Of a stretch of DNA of 64,000 nt, positions 17,028-24,827 are shown one piece after another. How positions within the stretch are numbered: the stretch's first letter is position 1; the number at the start of each line of letters is the position of its first letter. The stretch is from the NCBI GenBank assembly GCA_020073305.1, contig JAIQFK010000030.1, positions 1-64,000 on the forward strand. The letters run 5' to 3'. This stretch comes from Terriglobia bacterium. GTDB lineage: Bacteria; Acidobacteriota; Terriglobia; Bryobacterales; Bryobacteraceae. The notes under the pieces were generated by a model. It was not told the origin of the DNA. It was given only the letters and a program-made list of their open reading frames with translations, and did not search any database. The position numbers and the translations under genes are program-made.

Positions 17028-18311
17028 ATGAACATCAACGCTATGTTTTCAAATCGTCGCGCTTTCCTGAAATGGGCGGCTGTGCTCCCGACGCTGGGGG
17101 CTTATGCCGTTGAAGACCTGTTCGCCAAGGCGCGAAAATCGGTAGGACGCAGTGCCAAAGCCAACGTCTACACGCGTATCGGCGTAACACCCATCATCAA
17201 TGCGCGTGGCACGTGGACCTATATCAGCGGCTCGCAGGAACTGCCCGAAGTGCGCCAGGCCAAGCAGGAGGCCGCAATGCACTTTGTCGACATGTGGGAA
17301 CTGCACCGTGCGGTGGGCAAGAGACTCGCCGAGCTTTCGGGCGCCGAAGCGGGCCTGGTGACCGCGGGCGCTGCAGCCGCTATGGCAACGGCTACGGCAG
17401 CCTGCATGGCCGGCACGGACCCGGCCAAAATCTGGCAACTGCCCGACACCACCGGCATGAAGAACGAAGTCATCATGTTCGGCGGACGCATTTCGTTCGA
17501 CAGCGCGATTCGCGCTGCCGGCGGGAAACTGGTTGTGGTCCATTCCCATGACGAGCTGCAAGCCGCCTTCAACGATAAAACGGCGATGGTCTACACCACC
17601 GCCCGGGGCGACAGGCTCGAGAAGGCCATCCCCATGACAAAGGAGGCGCGCGTGCCGATCCTGGTGGACTGGGCGGCTGGAATCCCTCCGATCGAGAACC
17701 TGTCCCTGCCCTGGAAGATGGGGGCGGACCTGTACACCTTTAGCGGCGGCAAGGGCCTGTGTGGACCTCAGTGCGCGGGTCTGCTGCTGGGCCGCAAGGA
17801 CCTGATTGAGGCGGCTCTGGCCCAGAGCTGCCCTTGGGAAGGCGCAGTCTGCCGGCCGATGAAGGTCGGCAAGGAAGAGATCATGGGCGTGCTGGCCGCG
17901 GTTGAGGCGTGGAAGACGCGGGATCTGTCGCAGTTGGACAACGAGTGGAACAGGCGGGTGAAAAAAATTGCCCAACTCGTGGAGTCAGTGCCAGGTGTAA
18001 CCACCGAAATTCAGACCCCCCAGGGAGGGAACCGTTACCCGACGCTTACCGTGAAGTGGGACGAAGCCGCATTCAAAATGAACGTACAGGAGTGCGCAAA
18101 GAAGCTGCGCGACGGATCTCCGCGGATCGAAGTGCTGACGGGGAACAACCCCAGTACGGTGCCTGGCGTTCACGAAGGCGACCCCAAGACTCCCAGGCCG
18201 CCTCGCCCCGACTCGTTGCGGATTATTTCAATGACGCTGCAGCCGGGCGAAGATGTAGTTGTCGGCCGGCGTTTGCGCGAGGTCCTGAGTGAGGCCCGGA
18301 AAGCAGTGTAA
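17028..18311 (+). CDS. Tat-exported PLP-dependent enzyme of the SelA / D-glucosaminate-6-P lyase fold
   Basis: The 427-residue protein begins with a twin-arginine leader (FSNRRAFLKWAAVLPTLGA). The catalytic part starts at YTRIGVTPIINARGTWTYIS and contains the SelA-family marks AGLVTAGAAAAMATATAACM, LVDWAAGIPP (Asp214, pyridine-nitrogen partner) and FSGGKGLCGPQCAGLL (Lys242, the Schiff-base lysine). Family members include selenocysteine synthase and D-glucosaminate- or galactosaminate-phosphate lyases. True SelA has a longer N-terminal domain and no export signal, so I do not call it SelA; an elimination or lyase reaction on an amino sugar or amino acid outside the cytoplasm is a better guess. 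A folded PLP protein exported by Tat is unusual. It sits about 0.7 kb from the selenoprotein genes. Confidence 0.75.
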   Translation: MNINAMFSNRRAFLKWAAVLPTLGAYAVEDLFAKARKSVGRSAKANVYTRIGVTPIINARGTWTYISGSQELPEVRQAKQEAAMHFVDMWELHRAVGKRLAELSGAEAGLVTAGAAAAMATATAACMAGTDPAKIWQLPDTTGMKNEVIMFGGRISFDSAIRAAGGKLVVVHSHDELQAAFNDKTAMVYTTARGDRLEKAIPMTKEARVPILVDWAAGIPPIENLSLPWKMGADLYTFSGGKGLCGPQCAGLLLGRKDLIEAALAQSCPWEGAVCRPMKVGKEEIMGVLAAVEAWKTRDLSQLDNEWNRRVKKIAQLVESVPGVTTEIQTPQGGNRYPTLTVKWDEAAFKMNVQECAKKLRDGSPRIEVLTGNNPSTVPGVHEGDPKTPRPPRPDSLRIISMTLQPGEDVVVGRRLREVLSEARKAV

Positions 18312-18419
18312 TCACATTGCTCAGCGTTGGTGTCGTAAGGCCGAGAACACGAAAGGGAAAGCAGGGCTTGCCGCGTTTATAACGGCGAAGGGAGGCGGCT
18401 TACATGCCCGGCCGAACAG

Positions 18420-18745
18420 TGCGGCACGGTCGATACGGGCAACCCATGCCCGGGTCTCGCCAGAGTAAGCATCGTCCTGCCCGAAACCGCCGCACAAAAT
18501 CGTCTGGCCTTGGCGACGATCGTATGCCATAGCATGGTGCACTGTCGGACCCGGGCCGACAACATCAAAGCGCTTCCAGGTTCCATCCCATTTCCACCGC
18601 AAGCCGTCCGTGATGGGCGTAAATCAAGGCACCACGGCGCCCGTTTCCAGTGGGGCACGGGAGCGAACAGGGCTCATCTGGGTGGTGCGCTGCAGCCGGG
18701 CGCTAGTTTCCACGCCATCCTCTCGCGAAGTGACATTCATTGTTA
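18420..18745 (-). pseudogene. Kelch-type fragment, degenerate
   Basis: On the minus strand RWKWDGTWKRFDVVGPGP, then HHAMAYDRRQGQTILCGGF, is one clear Kelch/galactose-oxidase-like blade as found in many Acidobacteriota proteins. The frame upstream has a TGA and no leader, and downstream it runs into unrelated sequence. The remaining part of 18312-19008 shows no gene. I regard it as a decayed propeller gene. Confidence 0.5.
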
Positions 18746-19008
18746 GAGAACCGCTCGCGCATTTCCGTTTGGACTTCGAAGTCCGTGGCGTTGACCTAGC
18801 CAAGTTCGCTGCCGCTGGGAAGTAATGCCAGTCGGAAACCGTGGTTGGACTCGACCACTAACCTCGCAGCCTGAAATCCGGGTGATGGGTCCTACCCAGT
18901 CAGCTTCTATCCAGCGCTGGTCCTCGGGGTGGCCATGGCTTATAAGCTGCCGTGCTAGAAACTGACTTTTAACGCAGATTGAAAGAGGTGCGCCGGCATC
19001 ACTGTCTG

Positions 19009-19548
19009 CTAGGTGGTTTCCAGATATCCTTCCCGGGCCAGCCTGGCGCCACCTTCGCGATACGCCGCCGGACCTTCGGGCGCCCAGGTAGCCAGCCCGT
19101 CCACGTAGCGGTTGTACATGGAGAACGCGGCGGCAATCAGCACGGTGTCGTGAATCTCCAGGTCGGTGGCTCCTTCACGGCGCGCCCGCTCGATGTCCAG
19201 CGGCTGAACGCTCTTGCCGCTGACCCGGACCCTGTCCGCCAAGGCCAGCAGTGCCTTGAGCTTCGCCGAAACGGCGGCGCTTTCGGCATCTTGTTTGACA
19301 TCCCGGACAAGCTCCTCATTGCCTCCAAAGTGATGGGCCGCGACCGCGCCGTGGATCTCGTGTCAAAAGAAGCAATCGTTGCGCGAGGAAACATAGGCAG
19401 CGATCAGTTCGCGCTCTCCGCGCGCAAGCGTGCTCGGCCCTTGCAGCAGAATTTCTGCCAACTCATTGAGCGGCTTTGCCGTCTCCGGACGAAACGCCAT
19501 CGGTCCCGCAATGCCGGGCAATCCTTCGGGGAGTCTAATATACGCCAT
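19009..19548 (-). CDS. AhpD-like / carboxymuconolactone decarboxylase-family selenoprotein (CxxU), with in-frame UGA
   Basis: Read from ATG 19548 (GGAGG just upstream) the frame gives 61 codons to ...YVSSRNDCFF, then TGA at 19363-19365, then HEIHGAVAAHHFGGNEELV and 117 further codons to TAG. The part after the UGA carries the family's second half (ATDLEIHDTVLIAAAFSMYNR, DGLATWAPEGPAAY), and no other stop or frameshift occurs. The AhpD-type redox motif is CxxCxxxH; here it reads C59-F-F-U62-H-E-I-H66, so the UGA replaces exactly the second redox Cys. A hairpin with a GGUC loop follows (19333-19352). I infer a 179-residue selenoprotein, a cytosolic thiol peroxidase-like or alkylhydroperoxidase-type enzyme. 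A disabled pseudogene is the alternative, made unlikely by the position and the intact downstream frame. Confidence 0.85.
19333..19352 (-). promoter_or_regulatory. Candidate bacterial SECIS element in the AhpD-like gene
   Basis: On the minus strand, eleven to thirty nucleotides after the UGA, ACGGCGCGGUCGCGGCCCAU can fold with CGC/GCG at the top, GG/CC below a two-base bulge, and an apical loop GGUC. The loop GGU lies at nucleotides 18-20 after UGA, close to its place in E. coli fdhF, where SelB contacts a G and U in the loop. The stem is bulged, so it is the weaker of the two elements. Confidence 0.65.
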
Positions 19549-19673
19549 GAACCTCCGGCGTCCTGGAGCGATTCAAGAAGGATAAGGGCGAGAGAAGGCA
19601 ACGGTCAATAGCAGTTTTCGACTATTGTCAATTGCATTCCGTTCAGTTAGCCTTTTTCGAACATCTAGAACTA

Positions 19674-20741
19674 ATGCGTATACCGACCGAACCCATCGGC
19701 AGCATTCCGCGACCGGCCGAACTGATTGCTGCCTTCCGGGACCAGCAGGCCGGCCGGATCCCGGCTGACGCATTCGAGCGCATTGCGGAGCGCGCGCTCC
19801 AGGACACTATTCGCCGCTTCGAGGACACCGGCTCGCCAGTCATCACCGACGGCGAGCAGACCAAGCCGAGTTTCGCCACGTATCCGCTCAGCGGCCTGAC
19901 CAACCTGGCGCCCGACGGTGTCGTGATTCCGTTTGCGGACGGGCACACACGCCAGTTGCCCCGGCTGAAGTCCGGACCGTTCCATTACGCCACGTATGCG
20001 TCGAAGTACCTTGCGGCGGCAAAGCAGTTGACGGCACTGCCGGTGAAACAGGCCGTGATCTCAGCTTCTGCGCTGAGCCTGCTTTACCCAAACTCCGGAA
20101 TTCCCGGTTACGCGCGCGATGCCTTCCTCTCGGACCTGGTGGACGAAGCCGTCGCTGATATCCGCCAGTGTCTCGCGCATGGCGCCGACAGCGTTCAAAT
20201 CGATTTCACCGAGGGACGTCTTTCGCTGAAACTCGATCCGTCGGGAGGGTTGCTGCAAAATTTCGTTGCGCTGAATAACCAGGTGCTTGACCATTTTTCG
20301 CGGCCGGAGCGCCGACGCATAGGCGTCCATACGTGTCCGGGCGGAGATCAGGATGCAACGCACAGCGCGGATGTGGATTACGTTGGGCTGCTGCCCATAT
20401 TGTTCCGGCTTCGCGTGGGGCGCTTCTATATCCAGTTGGCGAGCGAAAATGATCCCGAGCGCGTGTTGAAAATCACGCGGCAGCACCTTCAGCCGGATCA
20501 GATCGTATTTGTCGGCGTTATCGATCCCATCAGTCCCGCGGTCGAGACGCCGGAGCGGGTATGCGAGCGAATCCTGCTCGCGGCCAAGCACCTGCCCGTA
20601 TCGCAATTGGGCACGACGGACGATTGCGGCTTCTCGCCTTTCGCGGATGATACTTCCACTTCGCGCGATACCGCTTTCGAAAAGATATGCGCCCGCGTGA
20701 TCGGCACCCAGATGGCCGCTCAACAACTGGCCGGTTCCTAA
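19674..20741 (+). CDS. MetE-core-like cobalamin-independent methyltransferase
   Basis: The 355-residue protein (MRIPTEPIGSIPRPAELI) matches stand-alone C-terminal domains of cobalamin-independent methionine synthase: SPVITDGEQTKPSFATYPL near residue 55-73, the barrel strand SVQIDFTEGRLSLK, and zinc ligands recognisable as H219 and C221 (VHTCPGGD), E258 (LASEND) and C318 (TTDDCGFSPF). At half the length of MetE it lacks the N-terminal folate domain, so it probably transfers a methyl group from another donor to a thiol (or selenol) acceptor. The TTG at 19632 is the only upstream alternative start; the family alignment favours 19674. It is divergent from the AhpD-like gene and directly upstream of the DUF3179 gene (24-base gap). 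Confidence 0.8.
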   Translation: MRIPTEPIGSIPRPAELIAAFRDQQAGRIPADAFERIAERALQDTIRRFEDTGSPVITDGEQTKPSFATYPLSGLTNLAPDGVVIPFADGHTRQLPRLKSGPFHYATYASKYLAAAKQLTALPVKQAVISASALSLLYPNSGIPGYARDAFLSDLVDEAVADIRQCLAHGADSVQIDFTEGRLSLKLDPSGGLLQNFVALNNQVLDHFSRPERRRIGVHTCPGGDQDATHSADVDYVGLLPILFRLRVGRFYIQLASENDPERVLKITRQHLQPDQIVFVGVIDPISPAVETPERVCERILLAAKHLPVSQLGTTDDCGFSPFADDTSTSRDTAFEKICARVIGTQMAAQQLAGS

Positions 20742-20765
20742 ACGACAAATCCAGGACACGTGAGC

Positions 20766-21995
20766 ATGATCGCCAACACTCAACTCAAGCGATGGATATT
20801 CATGGTCGTCATGCTGGTTAGCTTGCTCGTGTCGCTGGCATGCGTGGTTTACCCGATGTATGTGATCCGGCCGTTCCGTGCGCAGGGCGCTGGCGAATTG
20901 GCGGCAGCTCTGGTGGTCGCCCGTTTCCGAGGGCTCACTACGGTGGTTTGCGGGCTCGTGGCACTGGCGGCGGTCGCTCTCTATTGGCGAGTGCAGACTC
21001 GCAGGTGGCGACGAATTCTTACGGCGACCGGCGCCGGGTTTGTGTGCGTTCTGGCCGTGCTGGCACGCGTGAACGTCTACGAGTTGATGTTCCATCCGGC
21101 TGACCATCCGGCGTTCACGGCGGCAGCTCAGGTGAAGATCGACAAAGATGACAAGGTGCTCGTGGTGAAGATCAATGGCGAAGCACGTGCCTATCCGATC
21201 CGGACCATGGGGTACCATCATGTGCTCAACGACGTCGTCGGCAAGACTGCGATCGTTGCGACGTATTGAACGCTCTGTCACACCGGTCTGGTGTGGACGC
21301 GAGATGTGGCCGGTTTGCGGCTGACGTTTCATCTGGCCGGTATCAATAACCAGAACTTTCTCATGCGCGATGAGGAGACGGGAACCTATTGGCAGCAGAT
21401 CAGCGGCCTGGCGATTTCGGGTCCGCTCAAGGGCCGGCAACTGACGCTGGTTCTGTCGGATGAACTCACCTTCGCGACATGGAAGGCTGAGGAACCCCAA
21501 GGCACGGTGCTCAAGGACGTGCCGAAGTATACCTCTGAATACGAAAGCAAGGATTGGGATGTGACCATGAAGCGCGTTCCCGTCGTTATCCGGTTTCCAG
21601 AACATGGTCTGAAGTCGCGCGATCTGATGCTGGGAATTCAGGTGTTCGGCGCCAGCCGCGCGTTCCCGTACGAACAGGTCATCAAGGAGAAACTCGTTAA
21701 GGATCACGTTGGAGCGCAACCGGTGCTGTTGGTGGTCGCACCGGATGGCCAGTCCGTACGCGCGTTTCACGACCGAATCCCGAACCTGGCCGGCGCGCCG
21801 GATTTTTACCGGATAACCGAGACAAAGCCAGACGCACTGCTCATGGACGCAGCAACCGGCAGCGAATGGAATTTCCGGGGCTGCGCCGTTTCAGGAAGCG
21901 CGAAAGGCGCTTGCCTCGAGCGCATTCCGATGCTCAAAGACTACTGGTTCGATTGGCGGAACTACAATCCCAAGACCACGATTTATGGGAAGTAG
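20766..21995 (+). CDS. DUF3179-family membrane selenoprotein (UxxC), with in-frame UGA
   Basis: From ATG 20766 (AGGA nine bases upstream) the frame encodes three hydrophobic segments (WIFMVVMLVSLLVSLACVVY; LTTVVCGLVALAAVALYW; ILTATGAGFVCVLAVLARV). Then comes the DUF3179 domain: KDDKVLVVKINGEARAYPIR, GYHHVLNDVVGKTAIVATY, TGA at 21267-21269, TLCHTGLVWTRDVAGLRLTF, YWQQISGLAISGPLKGRQL, and on to a stop at 21995 in the same frame. DUF3179 proteins carry TYCPLCxTxLV at this point, so the UGA stands for the first Cys of CxxC, giving U168-T-L-C171. A textbook GGUCU-loop hairpin follows. The likely product is 409 residues, membrane-anchored, with its redox motif in the soluble domain. Family function is unknown. 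Automatic annotation would give two short proteins or a 569-codon antisense frame instead. Confidence 0.88.
21277..21298 (+). promoter_or_regulatory. Bacterial SECIS element in the DUF3179 gene
   Basis: CACACC (21279-21284) and GGTGTG (21290-21295) make a perfect 6-bp stem around the loop GGTCT (21285-21289); GT at 21277-21278 and AC at 21297-21298 extend it with one bulged G. The loop GGU begins 16 nucleotides after the UGA, within the range known for bacterial SECIS hairpins, and GGUCU is also the core of the E. coli fdhF loop. The hairpin is coding as well (CHTGLVW). Confidence 0.8.
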
Positions 21996-22017
21996 TGCTT
22001 GCCGTAGCCAGGCGCCC

Positions 22018-24672
22018 TCACCGGAAGTTCTCCACCAGCATCAGGTCGCTGCCGGTCTGATCCTCCTGTGTATATAAAATGTATCGTTCATCCGGAGAGA
22101 CAGACACGCCCCAGGAGACCGGCTGGTGGATCTCCCCCAGGGTAGTCACCTTGCCGGTCGCGAAGCCGTGAAACTGAAAAACCGACGTTCCATCGGGTTT
22201 CAGCGTGGCAAAATAGATTCCCTTATCGGCTACAGTGAACGCTTGGCCCAGCGCCGATTCCAATACCTTTGTCTCGTCACCCCCGCCCACCGGGACTCTC
22301 CAAACACTGGTTTGCCCTGGGGTTCTTGCGAAGTAAACGAACTTGCCGTCGAACGACTCGGAGGCGATGTGCCCGCCATGTTTGGTCACCTGAACGGCTT
22401 GTCCGCCTTCTGCCGGCATCTTCCAGATCTGCCACTCCTTGGTGCGGTTGGAGACGAAGTAAATCCAGCGCCCATCCGTTGACCAGCTGGGCACGGCATC
22501 GTCGGCCTTCTCGTGGGTCATGCGCTGCGGGGTTCCGCCGCTCGCATCCATGACATAGATCTCGAATTCTCCTTGCGCATTCGAGTCGAAAACAATGCGG
22601 CGCCCATCCGGCGACCAGTGCGGGCTCCCGGTTGCTCCTAAGGAGGTCAACTGCAAGGTGTTGGAACCGTCGCTCCCGCACACCCAGATTTCGGAGCTCC
22701 CCGAGCGCCGCGATACAAACACGATCCTCTGGCCATCGGGTGAGTACTGCGGCGCCTCCTCATCATAGGTCGAGGCGATCAGGCTGACCGGCGCACTCGC
22801 CTTCCTGTTGGGACCAGGCACTGGGAGACGCCAGATATTCAAGTCTGAAAAAAGCCGTGAGTACGCGAAACGGTCCCCCTTGCGGGAGATCGCCGGGGTT
22901 AATCCTCGTGCGGAGGTGAAGAGCGGCTCCGGTGGCGCACCACCGGACACCGGCATTCTCCACAGATCGGACTCTCCGGGCGCTATGTACGGGCCGGAGG
23001 AAAAGATGATCTCGCGACCATCCGCAGTCCAAACGGGCGATTTGCTTACTTGCCGTTTGAAAGTGGCCTGCTTCGGCTCTCCTCTTGGAGTGAGCTCGCC
23101 GGAGAGCGCGAGCAGATAGATCTCGGCCGCGCTGAGCGTGGAATGACGGCTGAAAGCCAGGCTCTGGCCGTCGGGAGAGAATGCCGGGGTGTCGTCAATC
23201 TGCCCGGCCGGCGGAAATGTGAGCTTCCGCTTCTCTCCCGTACTTAACGAGAGCGCATATACGCTGTTTTGATCCGTGACTGCAAGCCAATTGCCGTCTG
23301 GGAACCAGGAGAGACCGCCGAAGCCTGTGCCCACCACCGAAATCTCCGGCACTGAGATTTCCGCCAGCTTACGCTCCGGACCACCGATAGCGGGAACCAG
23401 GAAAACTCCGGCCTTAGACCCCGGCAGTTCCCGGAGAAAGGCAATGTATCGTCCATCCGGCGACCATGCGGGACTGTCATCCGGGGCGGGGTCGCTGGTT
23501 AGCCTCACGGCGTGTTCGGTGCCAATCAGTTTGACGTAAATATCGTGGTTGTCCTGCCCCGGCCCGTCCCAGACGAATGCCACCTGGTTGCCATCGGGAG
23601 AAAAGCTAGCGCAACATTCATTGCCAACGTAGCTGGTCAGGGGAACGGTTTTGGGAGCCAAACCCGCACCCGTTGCCGGACGATGGAAACGCAGCCACAA
23701 TCCCGCGGCGAAAACCAGCAGGAGGATGATCAGACCGGTAGTCCACACCAGCCGGCTCCTTCGCCGTACGGGCGGCAAGCGGGTATCCACTACTCCTGAC
23801 AGTTTGCCGGAATTGGATTCTTCTTCCAGATTCAGCAGGGCAATTTTCAAATCATTCATATGCTGGAAGCGCCGCTCCGGGTCCTTCCGCAGACACTGCA
23901 GGATGATTCTTTCCAAGTCCCGCGGCACATCCGGCGTGATGCTGCTCACCAGCTTCGGGTCGTCCTTAAGGATGGACGAAAGAGTCGACATTTTCGAATC
24001 GCCGTGAAAAGCGCGCCGGCCGGTCACCATCTCGTACAGCACCGAGCCGAAGGAAAAGATATCGCTGCGCGCGTCCATCTTCTTGCCTTCCGCCTGCTCC
24101 GGCGCCATGTAGGCCGCGGTCCCGACGATCGTGCCTTCTTCGGTATGCGGGCCAAGCGGCGTTCTTACGGTCGCGGTTTCGCCAAACTCGCTGGTTGCGG
24201 TCTCGGCCAGCTTGGCCAGTCCGAAGTCCAGCACTTTGACCAAGCCGCTCTCGGTCACCATGATGTTGGCCGGCTTCAAGTCCCGGTGAATGATCCCTGC
24301 GGAATGTGCCTTGGCCAGCGCGTCCGCGATCTGGATGGCACATTTCAAAGCTTCATTCAGCCGCAGTCCCTTGCGCCCGATCATCTGGTCGAGGGTTTCA
24401 CCCGCCACGTACTCCATCGCGATAAACTGCACACCGTCCGCCTCCGCGATGTCATAAAGGTGAATGATGTTGGGGTGGTTCAGGGCAGAGGCCGCCTTGG
24501 CCTCCTGCACGAAGCGGCGTTTGCGTTCCGGATCAGCGACTTTTTCGGGGGGTAGAACCTTGATGGCGACGAACCGGTCCAGGTGAGTGTCTCTGGCTTT
24601 GTACACCACGCCCATACCGCCGCGGCCAAGGGTTTCGACAATCTGGTAATGCAGGATGGTGCGTCCGATCAT
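22018..24672 (-). CDS. PknB-like Ser/Thr protein kinase with WD40/PD40 propeller
   Basis: The 884-residue protein has a complete N-terminal kinase: glycine loop LGRGGMGVVYKARD (16-28), VAIKVL with Lys38, HRDLKPANIMV, DFGLAKL and the APE-type segment AAYMAPEQAEG. A transmembrane helix follows near residue 310 (LVWTTGLIILLLVFAAGLWL). The rest consists of TolB-like PD40 repeats (FSPDGNQVAFVWDG, WSPDGRYIAFLRE, FSPDGQSLAFSRH, YSPDGQRIVFVSRR, WSPDGRRIVFDSN) forming an extracytoplasmic sensor propeller. This architecture is a hallmark of Acidobacteriota. Substrates are unknown. It converges on the DUF3179 gene with a 22-base gap. Confidence 0.95.
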   Translation of the reverse strand: MIGRTILHYQIVETLGRGGMGVVYKARDTHLDRFVAIKVLPPEKVADPERKRRFVQEAKAASALNHPNIIHLYDIAEADGVQFIAMEYVAGETLDQMIGRKGLRLNEALKCAIQIADALAKAHSAGIIHRDLKPANIMVTESGLVKVLDFGLAKLAETATSEFGETATVRTPLGPHTEEGTIVGTAAYMAPEQAEGKKMDARSDIFSFGSVLYEMVTGRRAFHGDSKMSTLSSILKDDPKLVSSITPDVPRDLERIILQCLRKDPERRFQHMNDLKIALLNLEEESNSGKLSGVVDTRLPPVRRRSRLVWTTGLIILLLVFAAGLWLRFHRPATGAGLAPKTVPLTSYVGNECCASFSPDGNQVAFVWDGPGQDNHDIYVKLIGTEHAVRLTSDPAPDDSPAWSPDGRYIAFLRELPGSKAGVFLVPAIGGPERKLAEISVPEISVVGTGFGGLSWFPDGNWLAVTDQNSVYALSLSTGEKRKLTFPPAGQIDDTPAFSPDGQSLAFSRHSTLSAAEIYLLALSGELTPRGEPKQATFKRQVSKSPVWTADGREIIFSSGPYIAPGESDLWRMPVSGGAPPEPLFTSARGLTPAISRKGDRFAYSRLFSDLNIWRLPVPGPNRKASAPVSLIASTYDEEAPQYSPDGQRIVFVSRRSGSSEIWVCGSDGSNTLQLTSLGATGSPHWSPDGRRIVFDSNAQGEFEIYVMDASGGTPQRMTHEKADDAVPSWSTDGRWIYFVSNRTKEWQIWKMPAEGGQAVQVTKHGGHIASESFDGKFVYFARTPGQTSVWRVPVGGGDETKVLESALGQAFTVADKGIYFATLKPDGTSVFQFHGFATGKVTTLGEIHQPVSWGVSVSPDERYILYTQEDQTGSDLMLVENFR

Positions 24673-24827
24673 GCCGGAACTCGGATCTTCGACATGCGTG
24701 AGTCAAATTGTACCGCGGTAGCGAGCCGCTGGAATACAGGGCCCGGCGGCTGTGGTGGTCGCGCCAGTATCCAATTGCGCGGGGCGGCGACAACACTCCG
24801 GCAAACGAATGTGCGTGATTTTTCTGG

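Noticed and set aside
17028-18311. SelA-fold enzyme as genuine selenocysteine synthase of the selenoprotein locus
   Set aside because: It has a Tat leader and lacks the longer N-terminal part of SelA; the match is to the wider family only.
18420-18745. In-frame TGA in the Kelch fragment as a third selenocysteine codon
   Set aside because: No Cys motif is expected there, no GGU-loop hairpin follows and the gene lacks both ends.
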